A stretch of 64,000 nt of DNA, taken from positions 186,001 through 250,000 of the forward strand of contig NW_019775524.1 of assembly GCF_001039355.2 (NCBI RefSeq). The letters are read 5' to 3'. The notes under the pieces were generated by a model. That model worked only from the letters and a program-made list of their open reading frames with translations, was not told the origin of the DNA and did no database searches. Shown in pieces: positions 36,674-49,000 of this stretch. How positions within the stretch are numbered: the stretch's first letter is position 1; the number at the start of each line of letters is the position of its first letter. The position numbers were made by a program, and so were the translations under genes. This stretch comes from Lingula anatina (taxonomy: Eukaryota > Brachiopoda > Lingulata > Lingulida > Lingulidae).

Positions 36674-39223
36674 ATGGGTGCAATTTGGAGCATGTTCTTT
36701 GGTTATGGGGGCAGTGACACTGTTGACGAGAAGACTGGTCTGACAGAGCGCGAGAAAAATATACTGCGTTATACCTGGAAGGGGATATCTACCAAACCAA
36801 GGGAGTACGGACCAGAACTTTTCTTACAGTAAGTATTTATAATGATTATATACAGACTTGACATTTAATATGGAATATTTTAGTTTCAAAGCGATGCCTA
36901 GGTAAAAATGCGTTCTTTTTTTCAAAAACCTCAGATCTCATACGATATGTGAATGGAGAAGTGTGTTGTCAGGTGTGTCGCTACCAATTAACTGACTACT
37001 ATGTCTGTTGCACTGCTGCATTGTGTAATATGCAGTGATTTAATTTGGTAGTGCTCCTTTGGGCTTGTCAAAGCTTGGCTTTGGCGAAGCATAGTTCTGT
37101 CAAAAAAGTATCCATATGTCGGCAATTACTGCATAAGGTAGAAGAATTTGACATTTTACATGCAAGCGTTCGGTTTTGCAGTGCGTAAAATAAGTTAAGT
37201 AGTGTTTTACAAAATTGTTGATCTGTGCCAGAATGTCGCGAAAAAGACAGATATTGGCAGACAGATTAATGTGTCACACGGAACGGTCCGCACAGTTTTA
37301 TAGTTATGCCCAGACCGATGTACCTACACAGAGGCCACGCCCAATGTATCGAAATCTTACCACCAGGATACAGGACTCACTGTCCTTCCGGATATGCTGC
37401 TACAACTAAACAAAAACCACCCAGTCCGTTCAGAACGAGGGGCAAATTGTCACCAGAACGTGTTTTTTAAGGCCCTAAGCGAACACCAAACTGGTTTTAA
37501 ATCTATACCATTTATTTGATTAATTTTTTATTAGAAGTTTTAGTCTTTGAAATTTAGCACCCGCACGTTTTTACAAGCTATGTAAAAGAACTGGATAGCA
37601 ATAACAAACTGTTAAATTGTTGTGTAGGCCTACATTTAAAAAAGAATAAAGCATGATGTCACCAGGTATGATCAATGGAGTAAATTAACTGCCGTTTACG
37701 TAATACTAGATCACCATTCTTTGTCACTTGTATCAAAAGTTTTTTAATCTCATCCTCGTTTCGCACTGTTACCTTGAAATTGATATGAAGACGTTTATGG
37801 CCGTATTCAGAACAGCAGACTTACTAGCCCCAGGGTCAAATATGGCGACCAACTAAAAAGCTTGCATGCTGTCTAATTGACACTGAATAGATTCCCCGTG
37901 GGAAAGTATTCAAGTGGGTTTGGCCATGTGTGATCCTCGGACTAGTTAGTCCACTGTTCTGAATGCGGCCTATGTATCAACGATGTATGCTTCCCATTGG
38001 AACTCTATCGCAAATGTGATGAAATAAGGATTAGCCCTGTTCGGATTTGTAACTTGATAAGTACAAGTGCCATCACAGGAGGTAATACACCACACTATAG
38101 TGATGGAAACTACGAAGAGTTTTACTTTGACATTTGCTGCAGGGAATCGGATTAGCTATAGAAATAATATATATTTGTATGAAAAGGAGCATTTTTTCTA
38201 GCCAGTTAGTCTTCAGTTTTCGTAGTTTAATATTACTTAAAGTAGTACAGTGACCTGTTCCTCGCCAGCAAAATATTAAGAGTAGAATGAACGTAAAAAT
38301 TGATCCTGTATATGCTAACTCCATTATATCATTTTATTTATTTTACTTATTGGGGGGCATTCTACTCAATCTATTGTTACTGGGTATGTCCCGCAGTTGC
38401 CATCGTCTTAACATTATTTTCTCTCTTCACACAGACTTTTCACGAAGATACCGGAGACAAAGAAATATTTTCGTTCCCTCAAAGACAAATCAAACGAAGA
38501 ACTACGAAAAAGCTTTGTATTGCGTGCCCATGGTGCCACAGTTGTTAACTCCCTCACGAGTGTCGTAGAGAGCTTAGACGACGCCGACTGCTTGGTATCG
38601 CTGCTGAAGAAAATCGGCACCAATCACCAGAAAATAGGGATACCTGTTGCTTTGTTTGGGCCGGTAAGAGTTGATGGGTTTATTTGTGTATGTGTGTATG
38701 ATTGTGTATATTTCAGATTTATTTGTGTGGGTCTGATGGGGTACTACATTTAGTGAGAAATGAGAGAATGCTGTAGATACGTTTTATTGTAAACTTTTAC
38801 AATGTACCTCAACTAGAAGAGCCTCACTAGTGCTGTCATTTTCCGTTAAAGATAGTGCTAATGAAAACGAAACATTGACTGTAGTATAGACCATCAGCCA
38901 ATTGTGTAAATAAAAATTCCCTCAAAAGTTTAGGTTTAGGCTAAAGTAATGTACATTATCCGAGTTAGCAGATAGCGGCTATGCCAAATTGCGTTTTCCT
39001 TCTCAACTACGGCATTTTATCAGCTACACACTCCGGAAAAAAAAAGTTATGAAAAACTAATTGTGTAGTTACTCTGTACTTACAGGAGTTCTGTGAATTG
39101 ATTTTATCATGGTTGGAGAACTCGTTGGGAAGCAGCAGGTTTGGGCCCACAGAAAGAGCCACGTGGGATAAAGCGTTATCGGTGATCATGTCTGTCATCA
39201 AAAGCGCGTACGACGAGAAATAG
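36674..39223 (+). CDS. Globin, possibly N-myristoylated (globin X-like), left copy
   Basis: Haem-binding globin, 173 aa, from exons 36674-36828, 38435-38663 and 39086-39223. The introns fall at the classical animal globin positions, B12 phase 2 and G7 phase 0. Visible landmarks: Trp35 (helix A), Pro58 (C2), Phe64 (CD1, in KKYF), distal His84 (E7, RAHGATVV), proximal His116 (F8, GTNHQKIG) and Trp155 (helix H). The start MGAIWS has Gly2 and Ser6, an N-myristoylation pattern. Globin X of fishes and invertebrates is known to be acylated at its N-terminus and membrane-associated, so a globin X-like assignment is reasonable but not proven. A splice acceptor (tgtttcag) seven bases before the ATG implies at least one upstream 5'UTR exon, not located. 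The protein is identical to that of the right copy. Confidence 0.92.
37799..37970. mobile_element. 172-bp MITE in globin intron 1, left copy
   Basis: Ends ggccgtattcagaacagcag and, reversed, ggccgcattcagaacagtgg. The TIRs extend about 45 bp (ctagccccagggtcaaatat / ctagtccgaggatcacacat). Flanked by TAT on both sides. Same terminal style as the elements at 5442 and 7949. Confidence 0.8.
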
Positions 39224-39771
39224 CCACAATGTGTATCTTGATCAGTGTTAGAAGTCCGAGATTTTTATGTATGTACAGCTTTAAGACTTAATGAAAAAGA
39301 AAAGGGCATGTATAATTGTGTAAATATCTTTATATAAACAGTGTAATCAATAAGCAACAACGTAAAACCTTTTTAAGAAAAGTAGCCTACGTTGTGCGTT
39401 TAGATACAGTTAGCAGCTGTTCATCATTTCAAACTACCATAAAATCTTGTGCAAACGAGAAGGCGATATAATATGTCACCAGTCGTAACCAATCTTTCTA
39501 GTTTGAATAATTATATAAATGGTGCCATTTTAGTATGCTTTAATTATTAACGTCTTTGTTATGTCAAAGAAACGTTTTTTTTTTTCTTTCCTTTTTTTTT
39601 TTTTTTTTTTGTCAAAAAGCAAGAAAGCATTCAAGCGTTAGCGAGACGGAATTATCATTTTAAAAATCAAGAATGGTTTTTGTTCTTTGGAACGGCCTCT
39701 TATGTTAGAGTAGAGAGATAATTAAAGCAGATTTTCAGTGTTTAACCGATTATTATGTTTTTATCATTAAA

Positions 39772-40352
39772 AATACCTGCAACTCGGCATTTCAGCCCAT
39801 TACAAAATAGCAATATCAAAACTCAGCCTTAGTGACCACAATTTACAAATTGAAAGGTTGAGACATACATCTCCTAAAACACCAATGGAAGAAAGATTTT
39901 GTCCACACTGCAAAAAATGTTATCGAAGACGAAAAGCACTTTCTCCTGATCTGCACTCAGCATCAACGTGAGCGTAAAAAAATGTTTGATTCCCTGTCAC
40001 GATTCTCTGGTCTATCAGGCACTGATGATGATAGCAAAATAGTACAAATTCTTAATCCACAGTGTCGTGCAAGTGCATCAGCAGTGGCCAAGTTTATACA
40101 GTCAGTAATGCCTAAGTAGCAAATGCATATTGTACAAAATACTATATCCAGTATTATAAGATTGTGTCTTACTACTATTGTGAGCTATATGTATGGAGTA
40201 GTTAGCTTATATGTATTTTGGTATTTGAATGATCTAAAATAGTTATACTTATTTAAGCTTACGTGCACAATTTATGTAAAACTGTAGTTTAGAGAGCTTG
40301 TAAAATGTAACTGTACACATTTTAATGCTCAATAAATTATTATTATTATTAA
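39772..40352 (+). mobile_element. 5'-truncated non-LTR retrotransposon fragment, left copy
   Basis: The fragment encodes the end of a LINE reverse-transcriptase polyprotein (about 39772-40119): SKLSLSDHNLQIERLR followed by a Cys/His cluster (CPHC...HFLLIC). A 3'UTR and a tail of att repeats (40338-40352) follow. A run of six A at about 39912-39917, against five in the right copy, shifts the frame within the cluster. It was truncated on insertion and cannot move by itself. Confidence 0.8.
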
Positions 40353-40654
40353 GTAAACTGGAGAAATGTATGTAGTAACTTAGCATATATTGTATTTACT
40401 CTGTATATTCTACAAAATTGATAAACACCTGTGAAAGTAAATTTTTGTTGTTTTTTTCTTGTGTGGTGATTTATGGAGAATATATGCAATATAATACACG
40501 TGTGCATGTGTTTAAATGAAATAACGAGTTTTTTCATTTTGAATACCATACCACAGAAACAGAACTATAACAAGGCTTCAATACATAAACTGCTATATGA
40601 AGCCGAAATAAAAGATGACGCAAACACAGAGTATTTACCTAGACTAAATAGACT

Positions 40655-40788
40655 GCATCCATTTGCCTTAGCCAGAGGAAAGTTAAGGTCTTTGCTGTTA
40701 CAGAAATATAGAGAAAACAAATGCAACCTTGCTGCTCTGCCGTGTTAAGCTTGTGTCAAAAGAATTCAATTCGGGCGACAGAATTCAA
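40655..40788 (-). pseudogene. Decayed duplicate of exon 1 of the two-domain isomerase-like gene, left copy
   Basis: The segment aligns with the real exon 1 and its 5' flank at 63679-63860: gttaaggtctttgctg, ccttgctgc and gtgtcaaa occur in the same order and spacing. The start ATG has become ACG, and there is an indel within the coding part. It lies about 1.9 kb beyond the stop of the intact gene on the same strand, suggesting an old tandem paralogue of which this piece survives. The plus-strand open frame across it (ending NLAALPC) is antisense noise. Confidence 0.65.
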
Positions 40789-41211
40789 GGCCAAATACAG
40801 GTGCTATTAATGAATCGATATTCTTATAACATTCTCATCTTGCACTATTTTGCACGTGATGAGAGTCGGATAGCCAGCCATCATTCTATTAAATAAGATG
40901 CATGGCGTCTGGTAAAGATCACTCTTTAAAATTGAAATTAAGAACTCGTTTTTTTTAGAACTGAAAGAAAATAAAAAATCTTTCTCAACCACTTTATATA
41001 CTGTATACACCCTGATAAATCAGAGGAAATTTTAAACATTCCTCGTCTTTAAAGCAGTATACACCATTAGCGATCCGCTGTCAGCTTTTCTCAGAACTAA
41101 GCTTAAGTGCACTGGAAACATGTCCGAGAAACTCACACAGTGCCATTTCCTGTCGAGAAACGATAATATACTTTCATCAACAGAGCCAGATGGGAAAGAC
41201 AATTTCTCTAA

Positions 41212-41450
41212 GGCCGTATTCACATCGAGAAGAGCCGAGAACTAAATATGGCAGACGTACACGAAAGGAAAACTGCCCAATCCTTTAATGGTCTCTCCGC
41301 CTCTCACACGCCTCCCCACGCGTCGTCCCAATGGAGCCGAGGTTTAATGACTGTACCCCCGCAGGGACGACGCGTGTGAGAGGCGGAGAGACCATTAAAG
41401 AACTAGGCGGTTTTCCTTTCATGTACGCCCGCCATATTTAGTTCTCGGCT
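41212..41450. mobile_element. About 239-bp fold-back MITE, left copy
   Basis: Starts ggccgtattcacatcgagaa after TAA. The arms gccgagaactaaatatggc...ggtctctccgcctc pair with gaggcggagagacc...gccatatttagttctcggc. The outermost right end is missing or mutated (ttttagagcg). The right copy keeps only the left 45 bp or so (59554-59600), so the difference is an internal deletion there rather than an empty site. Confidence 0.8.
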
Positions 41451-42251
41451 TTTTAGAGCGAGAGCAGTGGGGGTGCCATGCCAGAGTCTCGCGACATGTA
41501 GCTGAAAATCGCGGGATCTGGGAGTGGAGTCGGCTGTGAAGTGATGTCACAAAGATAGAACGAGGGTTCAACGTGGATCCATAGTTATTTTTCTGGTTCT
41601 TTTTTTTTTTATTCAAAATTACTGTCTACTGCAAAGCAGTGTGAATTTCCCACGTTTTGCGTGCCTATTTTCATATCGCTTTTAATAGTATGATCAAAAA
41701 GTATCACCTGTCCCGAAATAAGTTAAACTTGGACATAATAACGAAGAGTTAAACAAGCGCTTAGTGAACCTAACGTTTAAAAAATCTTACACTTTATCAT
41801 TTAAAATCTTTGTGCGCTTTTTTAGTCATAGAATTTGTTTATTTGCCATGAAAGGAGAAAAAAAAAACGTTAATCACATTGGCAATTTTCTAAAGTATTA
41901 TGAGATCGTAAAAAGCTTCAAAAGATGTTTTATCACGATAAATGCATCACAAACGTAAAAAAAAGGTATCAACATTGGAAGGAAGTACAAGAAGGTAGTT
42001 TATGATAACAAACTTTACTCATAATTTAAATTGCACAAATGAAAAATAAGGTAAAGTGTGAAATATACAATTGGCCCTGTCGGAAAACGCCATTATATAT
42101 TGTACTTTATAACAATTAATGTAAGACTAAGACCCTATCCCCATAGAAACCATCAGTCTATTTGGATAGACCCAATATAAGTACTTACATACGCAACTGC
42201 TGATAAAAATACCTTTCAAATATTGACCTATTAAATGCCAATTAATAAGAC

Positions 42252-42508
42252 TAAGACCCTATCCCCACAGACACCATCGGTCTACAGGGATAGACCCAAC
42301 TCTGCAGGGACTCTCCCTAAGCGCAATCAGCTTAACTGAAAGACAAGCTTACTCTTGCTTCCAACTAATCGTAATTACCAGCTTTTGCTGTATTCTACTT
42401 AATGCCAGGAGGCATGTCTTTTAGTTAAGCTGATTGCAGTCAGCAAGAGTTCACACAGAGTTGGGTTGATCCACGTTGAGCAATGGCATCTATAGGAATG
42501 GGCCCTAA
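42252..42508. mobile_element. About 257-bp MITE, left copy, with an extra TIR fragment upstream
   Basis: Left taagaccctatccccacaga...cagcttaactgaaagaca pairs over about 95 bp with the reverse of the right end (ttagggcccattcctatag...cagcttaactaaaagaca). An additional left-end fragment lies at 42127-42174 and is absent from the right copy. It may mark a deletion between direct repeats in one copy or a nested insertion. Confidence 0.7.
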
Positions 42509-42702
42509 GATAAAGCACCCTAAATGCAGCAAGCATCTATCAACCATTTACCCTATATGCTTTTTTAGATTAATGTTTTGGGAAATTCTTGGACGTGCAT
42601 TCACTTGGGTAGCAAAATAAAGCTTTATATATGTAATTACATGGCCAACTTCCTCTTATAAAAATACCTATAAAACAATGGCCTATTTCTTGTCAAAGTT
42701 TT

Positions 42703-43443
42703 TTATTCAGCAAAGTTACTTTGAAGGTCCTGCAAGTAATCGGAATATAGTCGGACAGACTTGCAAAGAATATGAACTTGGTCCCCAATACTTTTCATGA
42801 TTGGCAGATTCCACGCAATGTCATCTAACTGCTCTGGCGTGTTCACATTTATGAAGGCCACAATCTAGAGAAGATAAGATAATATTAACAATAATGTAAC
42901 TGCAGATAAACTATCATTATCCATTATTGTTATTGTATAGGCTTTAAAATGTTGTTGGTAACTGTTCAGGTGAGTGAGATCTGTAAAAATGCCAAATTAG
43001 TTTTCACCCCCAAAACACTGCTGTTACCGTACCTCGCCAGCTTGAACAAGCATATTACCCCCCCCCTCGTCCAAACGCTATACTGTTACAAATTCACCCT
43101 GATATACTTTCTATGTGATAGCATAACATGACAATGTTTATTTCGACATCCTGTCCATGGATAAGAATAAGATAACCCCTAGATGAGGATAAGAACAAGT
43201 TAAAGGGTTCACCTTCCGTTCTCCCATTGCCTTAAACAATTCAAGCTCTGTCCCTTGTTGGCGTGTGGTGAGTGCAAACTGAGCCTCTTCTTTCCAGTTT
43301 CTCATAAGAATGTCCTGGGACATGCCTGGTAACATAATAAACACAATGACTGTTATAAATACAAGACAGAGCTCTACAAATAGGCCCTATACAGACACCA
43401 TGCACAATTAAAAAAAGTTAAAAGATGGCAAATTTGCAAGCAT

Positions 43444-43485
<42 letters not shown>

Positions 43486-44568
43486 TGCTTGACAACTCTA
43501 AATTTCCCAGTACGTGCAACAAAAGTTTGGTATTTAAATTACATGTGGCATTGAATAGCATCCTATTATTCTTATATGGTCTTCTTTAACCGTTTTTGTT
43601 TTCAGAAGCATAAAAAGACAAACATTTTGAAAGTTTACCTTTGTACTCAACTTCAAAGTTCAGCATGTACAGATGTCCACCAGGTGACAGTTTATATGGT
43701 GCTTGTCCACACAAGGCATCATCTACACCCAGAAGATTCTTAGCAAAGGATTCATATGGTCTCAGTGCAGTACAGGATATGTTGTAGTCAACAGTAATGT
43801 TGTGTGACAATCTGTGCGCCAAGGCGTCTGGGTCGCTGGTTGATTTTGCTCTGATGACTGAAAAGCAGATTTGGATATGAACATCAAATACCACCTGGTA
43901 ATATTTAATAAATGCTTTATGTTATGGTGTTAATTAACAGATCAAGCTTTATCTATAAATGATAAGTCCATGTAGTGCAATTAAATCCTTGTCCACTTTT
44001 TAGTTAGAGCACAGAAGTTAATTACAAGAATGGCTAGAGGTATCATTTAGGTGACTAGGAGTTCAATCAGTTTATTCAAGAAAAAATAAAAAATAAAATG
44101 CTCAAAATTACCTACCAAACAGAAACCTTGCTTCAGCAACCACCTAAAATACAACATTTGTTAAAAAGGGATAAACAGCTGTAATTGCACAGAATGTACC
44201 AGTGGGTGTTTAATATTAACAGGCATGGTTAGGTGTTAAGCGATAGTCTTTACCAGATAGTTCACTTTGAAGTTTGAAAGCAAGCCTGTAGCCAGCAATT
44301 TCAAAAGGGGGGGGGGTTCTTTTTCTGAAAAAGTGGGCATCTTACAATGAAACTTTTGTGTCTCTAGATCAAATTTTACCCATAACGAACCCCCCTCCCC
44401 CCCTGGCTATGGGCCTGGAAAGAATATGGCAACATGCTAGTGCTGAAACTGCTGTCTGTAAGATAAAATGTAGTAGAGAATATAAAAAAACCAAAAATTG
44501 CACATTCATCCTCAAAGTGTCAATATGACATAAGAAAAATGTAATGAACATACCTTTTCCCCCAAGTA
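42703..44568 (-). CDS. Two-domain muconolactone-isomerase-like protein, left copy (lacks exon 1)
   Basis: Exons on the minus strand: a stub of exon 2 ending at 44554, then 44143-44116, 43857-43639, 43325-43213 and 42864-42703. Coding bases that differ from the right copy are synonymous where I compared them. Exon 1 and most of exon 2 are absent because the segment stops at the ambiguous base 44569. The last visible bases before it (aagta) do not match the right copy. As it stands this copy cannot make the complete protein. If the duplication is an assembly artefact, it is simply the other allele. See the right copy for domain description. Confidence 0.8.
43446..43481. repeat. (CA)n microsatellite, left copy
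   Basis: About 36 bp of uninterrupted CA. The right copy (about 61451-61484) is shorter and interrupted by cgcatg. Confidence 0.95.
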
Positions 44569-44569
44569 N
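44569..44569. other. Single ambiguous base (n) at the junction of the two segment copies
   Basis: The only n in the window. The left copy ends just before it and the right copy begins two bases after it, so it probably marks an assembly join. Confidence 0.95.
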
Positions 44570-45974
44570 AGAAATAGACAGAGAGCATAAGAATACCAGT
44601 AACAATTCTTGGGTACCACGTCCGCTAACTGACTCCGATTTTCTGTTATCGACCACGAAACACATTTCACTTTGCGGGGTTCGTTGCCTGATCCTTCAGT
44701 GATCCGAGCATATCTTGTCAGCATATCTGAACTACATGCCTCACTCGAGAAAATCCTGCCATTGCAAGACACCTGATTTTCTAAGAGCATTTACCAATCT
44801 TATAACGCCCACACCATAAACCAGACATTTATTTCAATCATGCTTGTGGCGTTTTTATTTCTCTTAACGTTTAGGTTTCCTAGACCAATTATCTGTTGCA
44901 AAGAAGTTGTGGAATTCATTTGACGCGTTAAGCTAATTATTTTGTCGTAAACCCAAACTTATATATGTAAACAAAGTTATTGTCCAATTGCTTACAATGA
45001 TGTCATTTTGAAAAGCTATGTTTAGGCATTTTAACTTGATTTATCACTAGAATAAAACCAACGTTCCAGATAACATAAAACTTTTCACTCGGGCCGAGTA
45101 AAAGTCTCCTAAGAAATTGTTTTCAATGAACGGAGAAGATGAAGTTGACAGTCGGCATAAAAAAAAAAAATAATAATAATAAAAATAAAAAATAAAAATA
45201 ATAATAAAAAAAAACATCGGAAACCCCACCAAAATTTGTCTTACAAAGAACTGCTACTAAAGAATTATGGCCGACTAAGGCATAATAAATGGGACTTTTC
45301 CCTATTTTTCGATCTTTAAACTGTGCCCCCAAAAACTTACTAATATTGTCAATCGCAGTGGTGACATTAGGGTAGGTCTATGTACATGTACACTTCATTT
45401 ACATGTATTGTGGAACAGTCGTTAACAAAACGCTCTCAAGACCAATACCATTAGGTCGACTTTACACCTACGCTGTTCAAATTTGGTAGCTTAAGCTGAT
45501 TTAAAAATCTTTTTGTACATTTATGAAGCATGCATCGAAAAGCGGGTCTATTAATCTTGTCGGGTGTTTACAACACTACCAGATTTTAGCTTTGAAGGGA
45601 TTTCTCCACGAAGTCATTGCTATTGTGTTAGTTGCATCTTGCTGGGCGAAAGAAAATATCTCGTAAGTCCTGTTACCACAATCTTACTAAATGGGAGAGA
45701 CGTAATGGATGAGCTGGGATTTATCTTTGAAGAACAGTCCTTTTACAAATCACACACGTCGATGTCTTGGACTGGAACAATTTTCTGTTAAAGTGTAGAC
45801 ATTGGAAATTCAGTCATACCTACCTTGCCCTTTAATTTGAGTTAAAACTTCAGCTGACGTAAGACAACTAAGCCTTACCCCAACGTTGATCACCGCGTAC
45901 AATCAGCACGTGATTGTAACTGTCGGTCGTATATAAATACCTTCTTTTAACGATGAATAAGAGCATATGACCAT

Positions 45975-45977
<3 letters not shown>

Positions 45978-46012
<35 letters not shown>
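45978..46012. repeat. (GA)n microsatellite, right copy
   Basis: Shorter allele or copy of the tract at 27303. Confidence 0.95.
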
Positions 46013-46014
<2 letters not shown>

Positions 46015-49000
46015 AACGATTGGCAAGTTCAGATAGGGAATATGCTTTGTCAAATACAATGTTACAACGCTTATCTCTTCAACAAGTCATGTGGACTACA
46101 TGCTCACAACGTAATATATTCTCAAGAGAGATGTGAGATGAAATTCATTTCCACCAGTGGAAAAAATTAATCTTTACATATATTTTATATCAACATACCT
46201 GTAATTATTTTTCTTTTTTTTAAATCTTTTCACGAATCTTATAAATAGCAAAACTAAGTTAATTGAAAGCCTGAAGCATTCTGTTGAAATAGCCATCAAA
46301 TTCAGTAACTTGATTCTGAGCAGGAAATGACTTAAGCTTCAAGAGCGCTTATTTTCATGAAGTGTCAATTTTGCTGTGTTGAGTTTTGAATGTACGACCA
46401 CAGAATAGCTGATTAGACTTATAATAGTTAATAATATTTTCTAGACACAGAAAAGTGAAAGACGTCACATTAGATTGTTATTTTTCTTGAACAATCTAAA
46501 ACTTAACATAACTTAGTCTTTCTTATCAATTAAATACTAATAAAAGGGGGACAGGTCTGAATGTTGCAATTGAGAACGAACGAAAATAAAAATAAAAAAA
46601 ACATCCCTGATCAGTTTAGGTAACGGCATTTAAGTCGGCTCTCAAGTAAAAAGGAAGTCAAAGGCACTGATATTGAAAACTCTAAAGTAAATATATGTAT
46701 GTGAGAGAGGAAATACAACATTCTGAAAAATATTGACCATGAAACTCAAAACCGAAAGTAAATGTTTCGGTATTCAAGTGTAAAAATACAACCATTTTAT
46801 GATATGTAGCAGCCAATAGTATGTGGATTTCTGAGTGATGCACAGCAAAGAAACGCCGCTAAAAAAAAAAAATTCAACGAAATTTCTGAGTTGGAAGGAG
46901 CCACCACACCAACAGGAATAAGGTAAGAGATGAGATATAACTTGGTCGCTGAGAACATCTCGAAAAGGGATTGGTGAAAGCTATATTAGATAGTCAACTA
47001 GGTCAGAGGTTCATTCGTGTGTTCAGGAGTGTCATGCCTTTGCCTGAATTACTATATCAACACACACCTTGCCAGCTTCATATATAATATAACAGAACAG
47101 ATGTGCAGTCCATTTTGGGGACCAAAATAGAAGTGTAGGGCCTACCTTCTTTTCAGTATATTTAATCATAAGCGGTGAGTATTTTTATCATCAGTTACAC
47201 GTGTTTGCAAATTCTTTCCGTACAATTTTTGTGCTTTTTGTTTTTGGATTTCTTAGATCTAAAAGAGAATTCTTTAATAAACACCATACAGTGACATTTA
47301 AAAGAATACTCTTATTTTCCACCTAAGTAAACCAATGTCACTGCATGAGCTGACATAACACGTCTTATAAGAACTTATTCTGAGACATTCCTACAATTCA
47401 TGAAATACTTGCTTGCCGATGAAAGCTCTCGAGATAGTTTTGAAATTTGGGAATTAATATAAGGTAAACAAGAAGATGACTCATTGCAACTAAATCAGAA
47501 AAAAAGAGATGATAAATACAGCCGGATACTAGAGGAGGATAAAGGATCTAGGACAATTTTCGTGGCAAATAATCATGAGCAGGACCTATGTATTTAGGCG
47601 GATTCGAGATACATGTACAAGATTGTTTGTTCTCATAATCTCTATATAGGTATAGAGAGAGATAACAAAGCAATAAAAAATAAACGAACAGGTATGCACA
47701 TGTCGGAGAATTTAAAATTATTGTGATAAATTTTCCTAAATTTGAAAGTAAAATGTTGTTTTCTGGTGTTGAGTTCCTTGCCTTTAAGTTCATTTGGATG
47801 GTGACGAACATGTCTTGAAAGGAATTTTTCTCTGTGCGTGTATTTCTTCATAGTAAAGATTGAGCAGAAGGACAAATAAAAACTTACCACTTCGAGGAAT
47901 GGAACCATTGCTCCTCTTTGTTAAAAACTGAAGTTAAAATAAACAACAACAATAATAAAGATAATAGTAACAAACGCTTGTAGCCAACCAAATCTTGTCC
48001 AAAATGAAATAACGGCACAATGTTTTAATAACGAGACCATGGAAAGTAACTTATGTCGGAACACGTATACATGTATATGCATGTACCTGCGTGTATAAAC
48101 TAATAACAAAAAACACATACACTTTCAAATATCTTTTTCCCAGATGTACATCTACTGGGATAATAGGTCATATTGTCTATTTACTCATTCGTGTTTAATA
48201 TCCTGTAGAGGAATCACTGCGAGGAGTTGAGTTATGAACTTCAAGTCACAAATGGATCAAATCACGGTGAGTTCCTAATATTGACCTGTCAAGGAGTGGG
48301 TTGCCACGAGCTCACGAGCTAATTAGCAAATTGGTACAAGAAATGCTAGTTACTGAAACATACAGCATACAATTATATGACTGTGCTGTGGTGAATTAGA
48401 TTCAATTTGATGTATCAATATAAAGCACTGGCCATAACCTAAGAGTCAAATTTCCTTTATACGTCAAATGTAATAGATATCATTTCAAAGATTTTTTTCT
48501 TCAGATCGAATTATCCTTGAAAAAAAAAGTACTTTTCTCCTACGCAGGAACCATTGCTCGACCCTTGCCTGCACTTGGGTTCGGTGTTTTATGCCATTTT
48601 CTATTATATAATTAAATGTTTGACTTCTAAATATGAATGTTTAGACCGCCATGCCTTCCTGTACATTTCAGAATAAAATATCGACACCAGACACTTTGAT
48701 TCTTTTATCGTTTTAAAGATCCGAATCGGGAAACAAGTATATTTGCATGATATGCAGACTGAAATTTGGGAAATATGCACACGCGGAAAAACAACTTACC
48801 GTATATTAATTGCATATGTAGGGTCTATAGCTTTAAAATACAGGAACAATGTACAAAGAATCAAAGTTTTAAAGCTACGGTAACTTTGCAAAATGGAAAA
48901 CTTAACGTGCCAATGAAAAATGATTTGTTGCCGATTTAGGTACAGTTACTGGAAATATCGTCTGCTCGAAAACAGTAATTTAATAGAATTACGTCATGAT

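Larger units (their letters stand above)
25896..44568 (+). repeat. 18.7-kb duplicated segment, left copy
   Basis: From gaaatagacagagagcataa (25896) onward this block is collinear with 44571-62568: the same exons, microsatellites, LINE fragment, Tc1 relic and MITEs in the same order and orientation. The copies differ by scattered SNPs and many small indels, plus larger indels at 35427-35683, about 41240-41465 and about 42130-42255. It ends at the ambiguous base. Either a recent tandem duplication or two haplotypes placed in series. Confidence 0.95.

Noticed and set aside
37215-37409. 64-aa open frame in globin intron 1, identical in both copies (55530-55724)
   Set aside because: It lies in the near-identical island, so identity is not evidence of coding. 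No domain seen.
38287-38568. Open frames overlapping globin exon 2 in other frames
   Set aside because: Shadows of the globin exon, which reads in a different frame with proper splice borders.
40473-40748. Plus-strand 91-aa open frame, kept at 58871-59080
   Set aside because: It is antisense to the relic of isomerase-like exon 1. The match to that exon explains its conservation.
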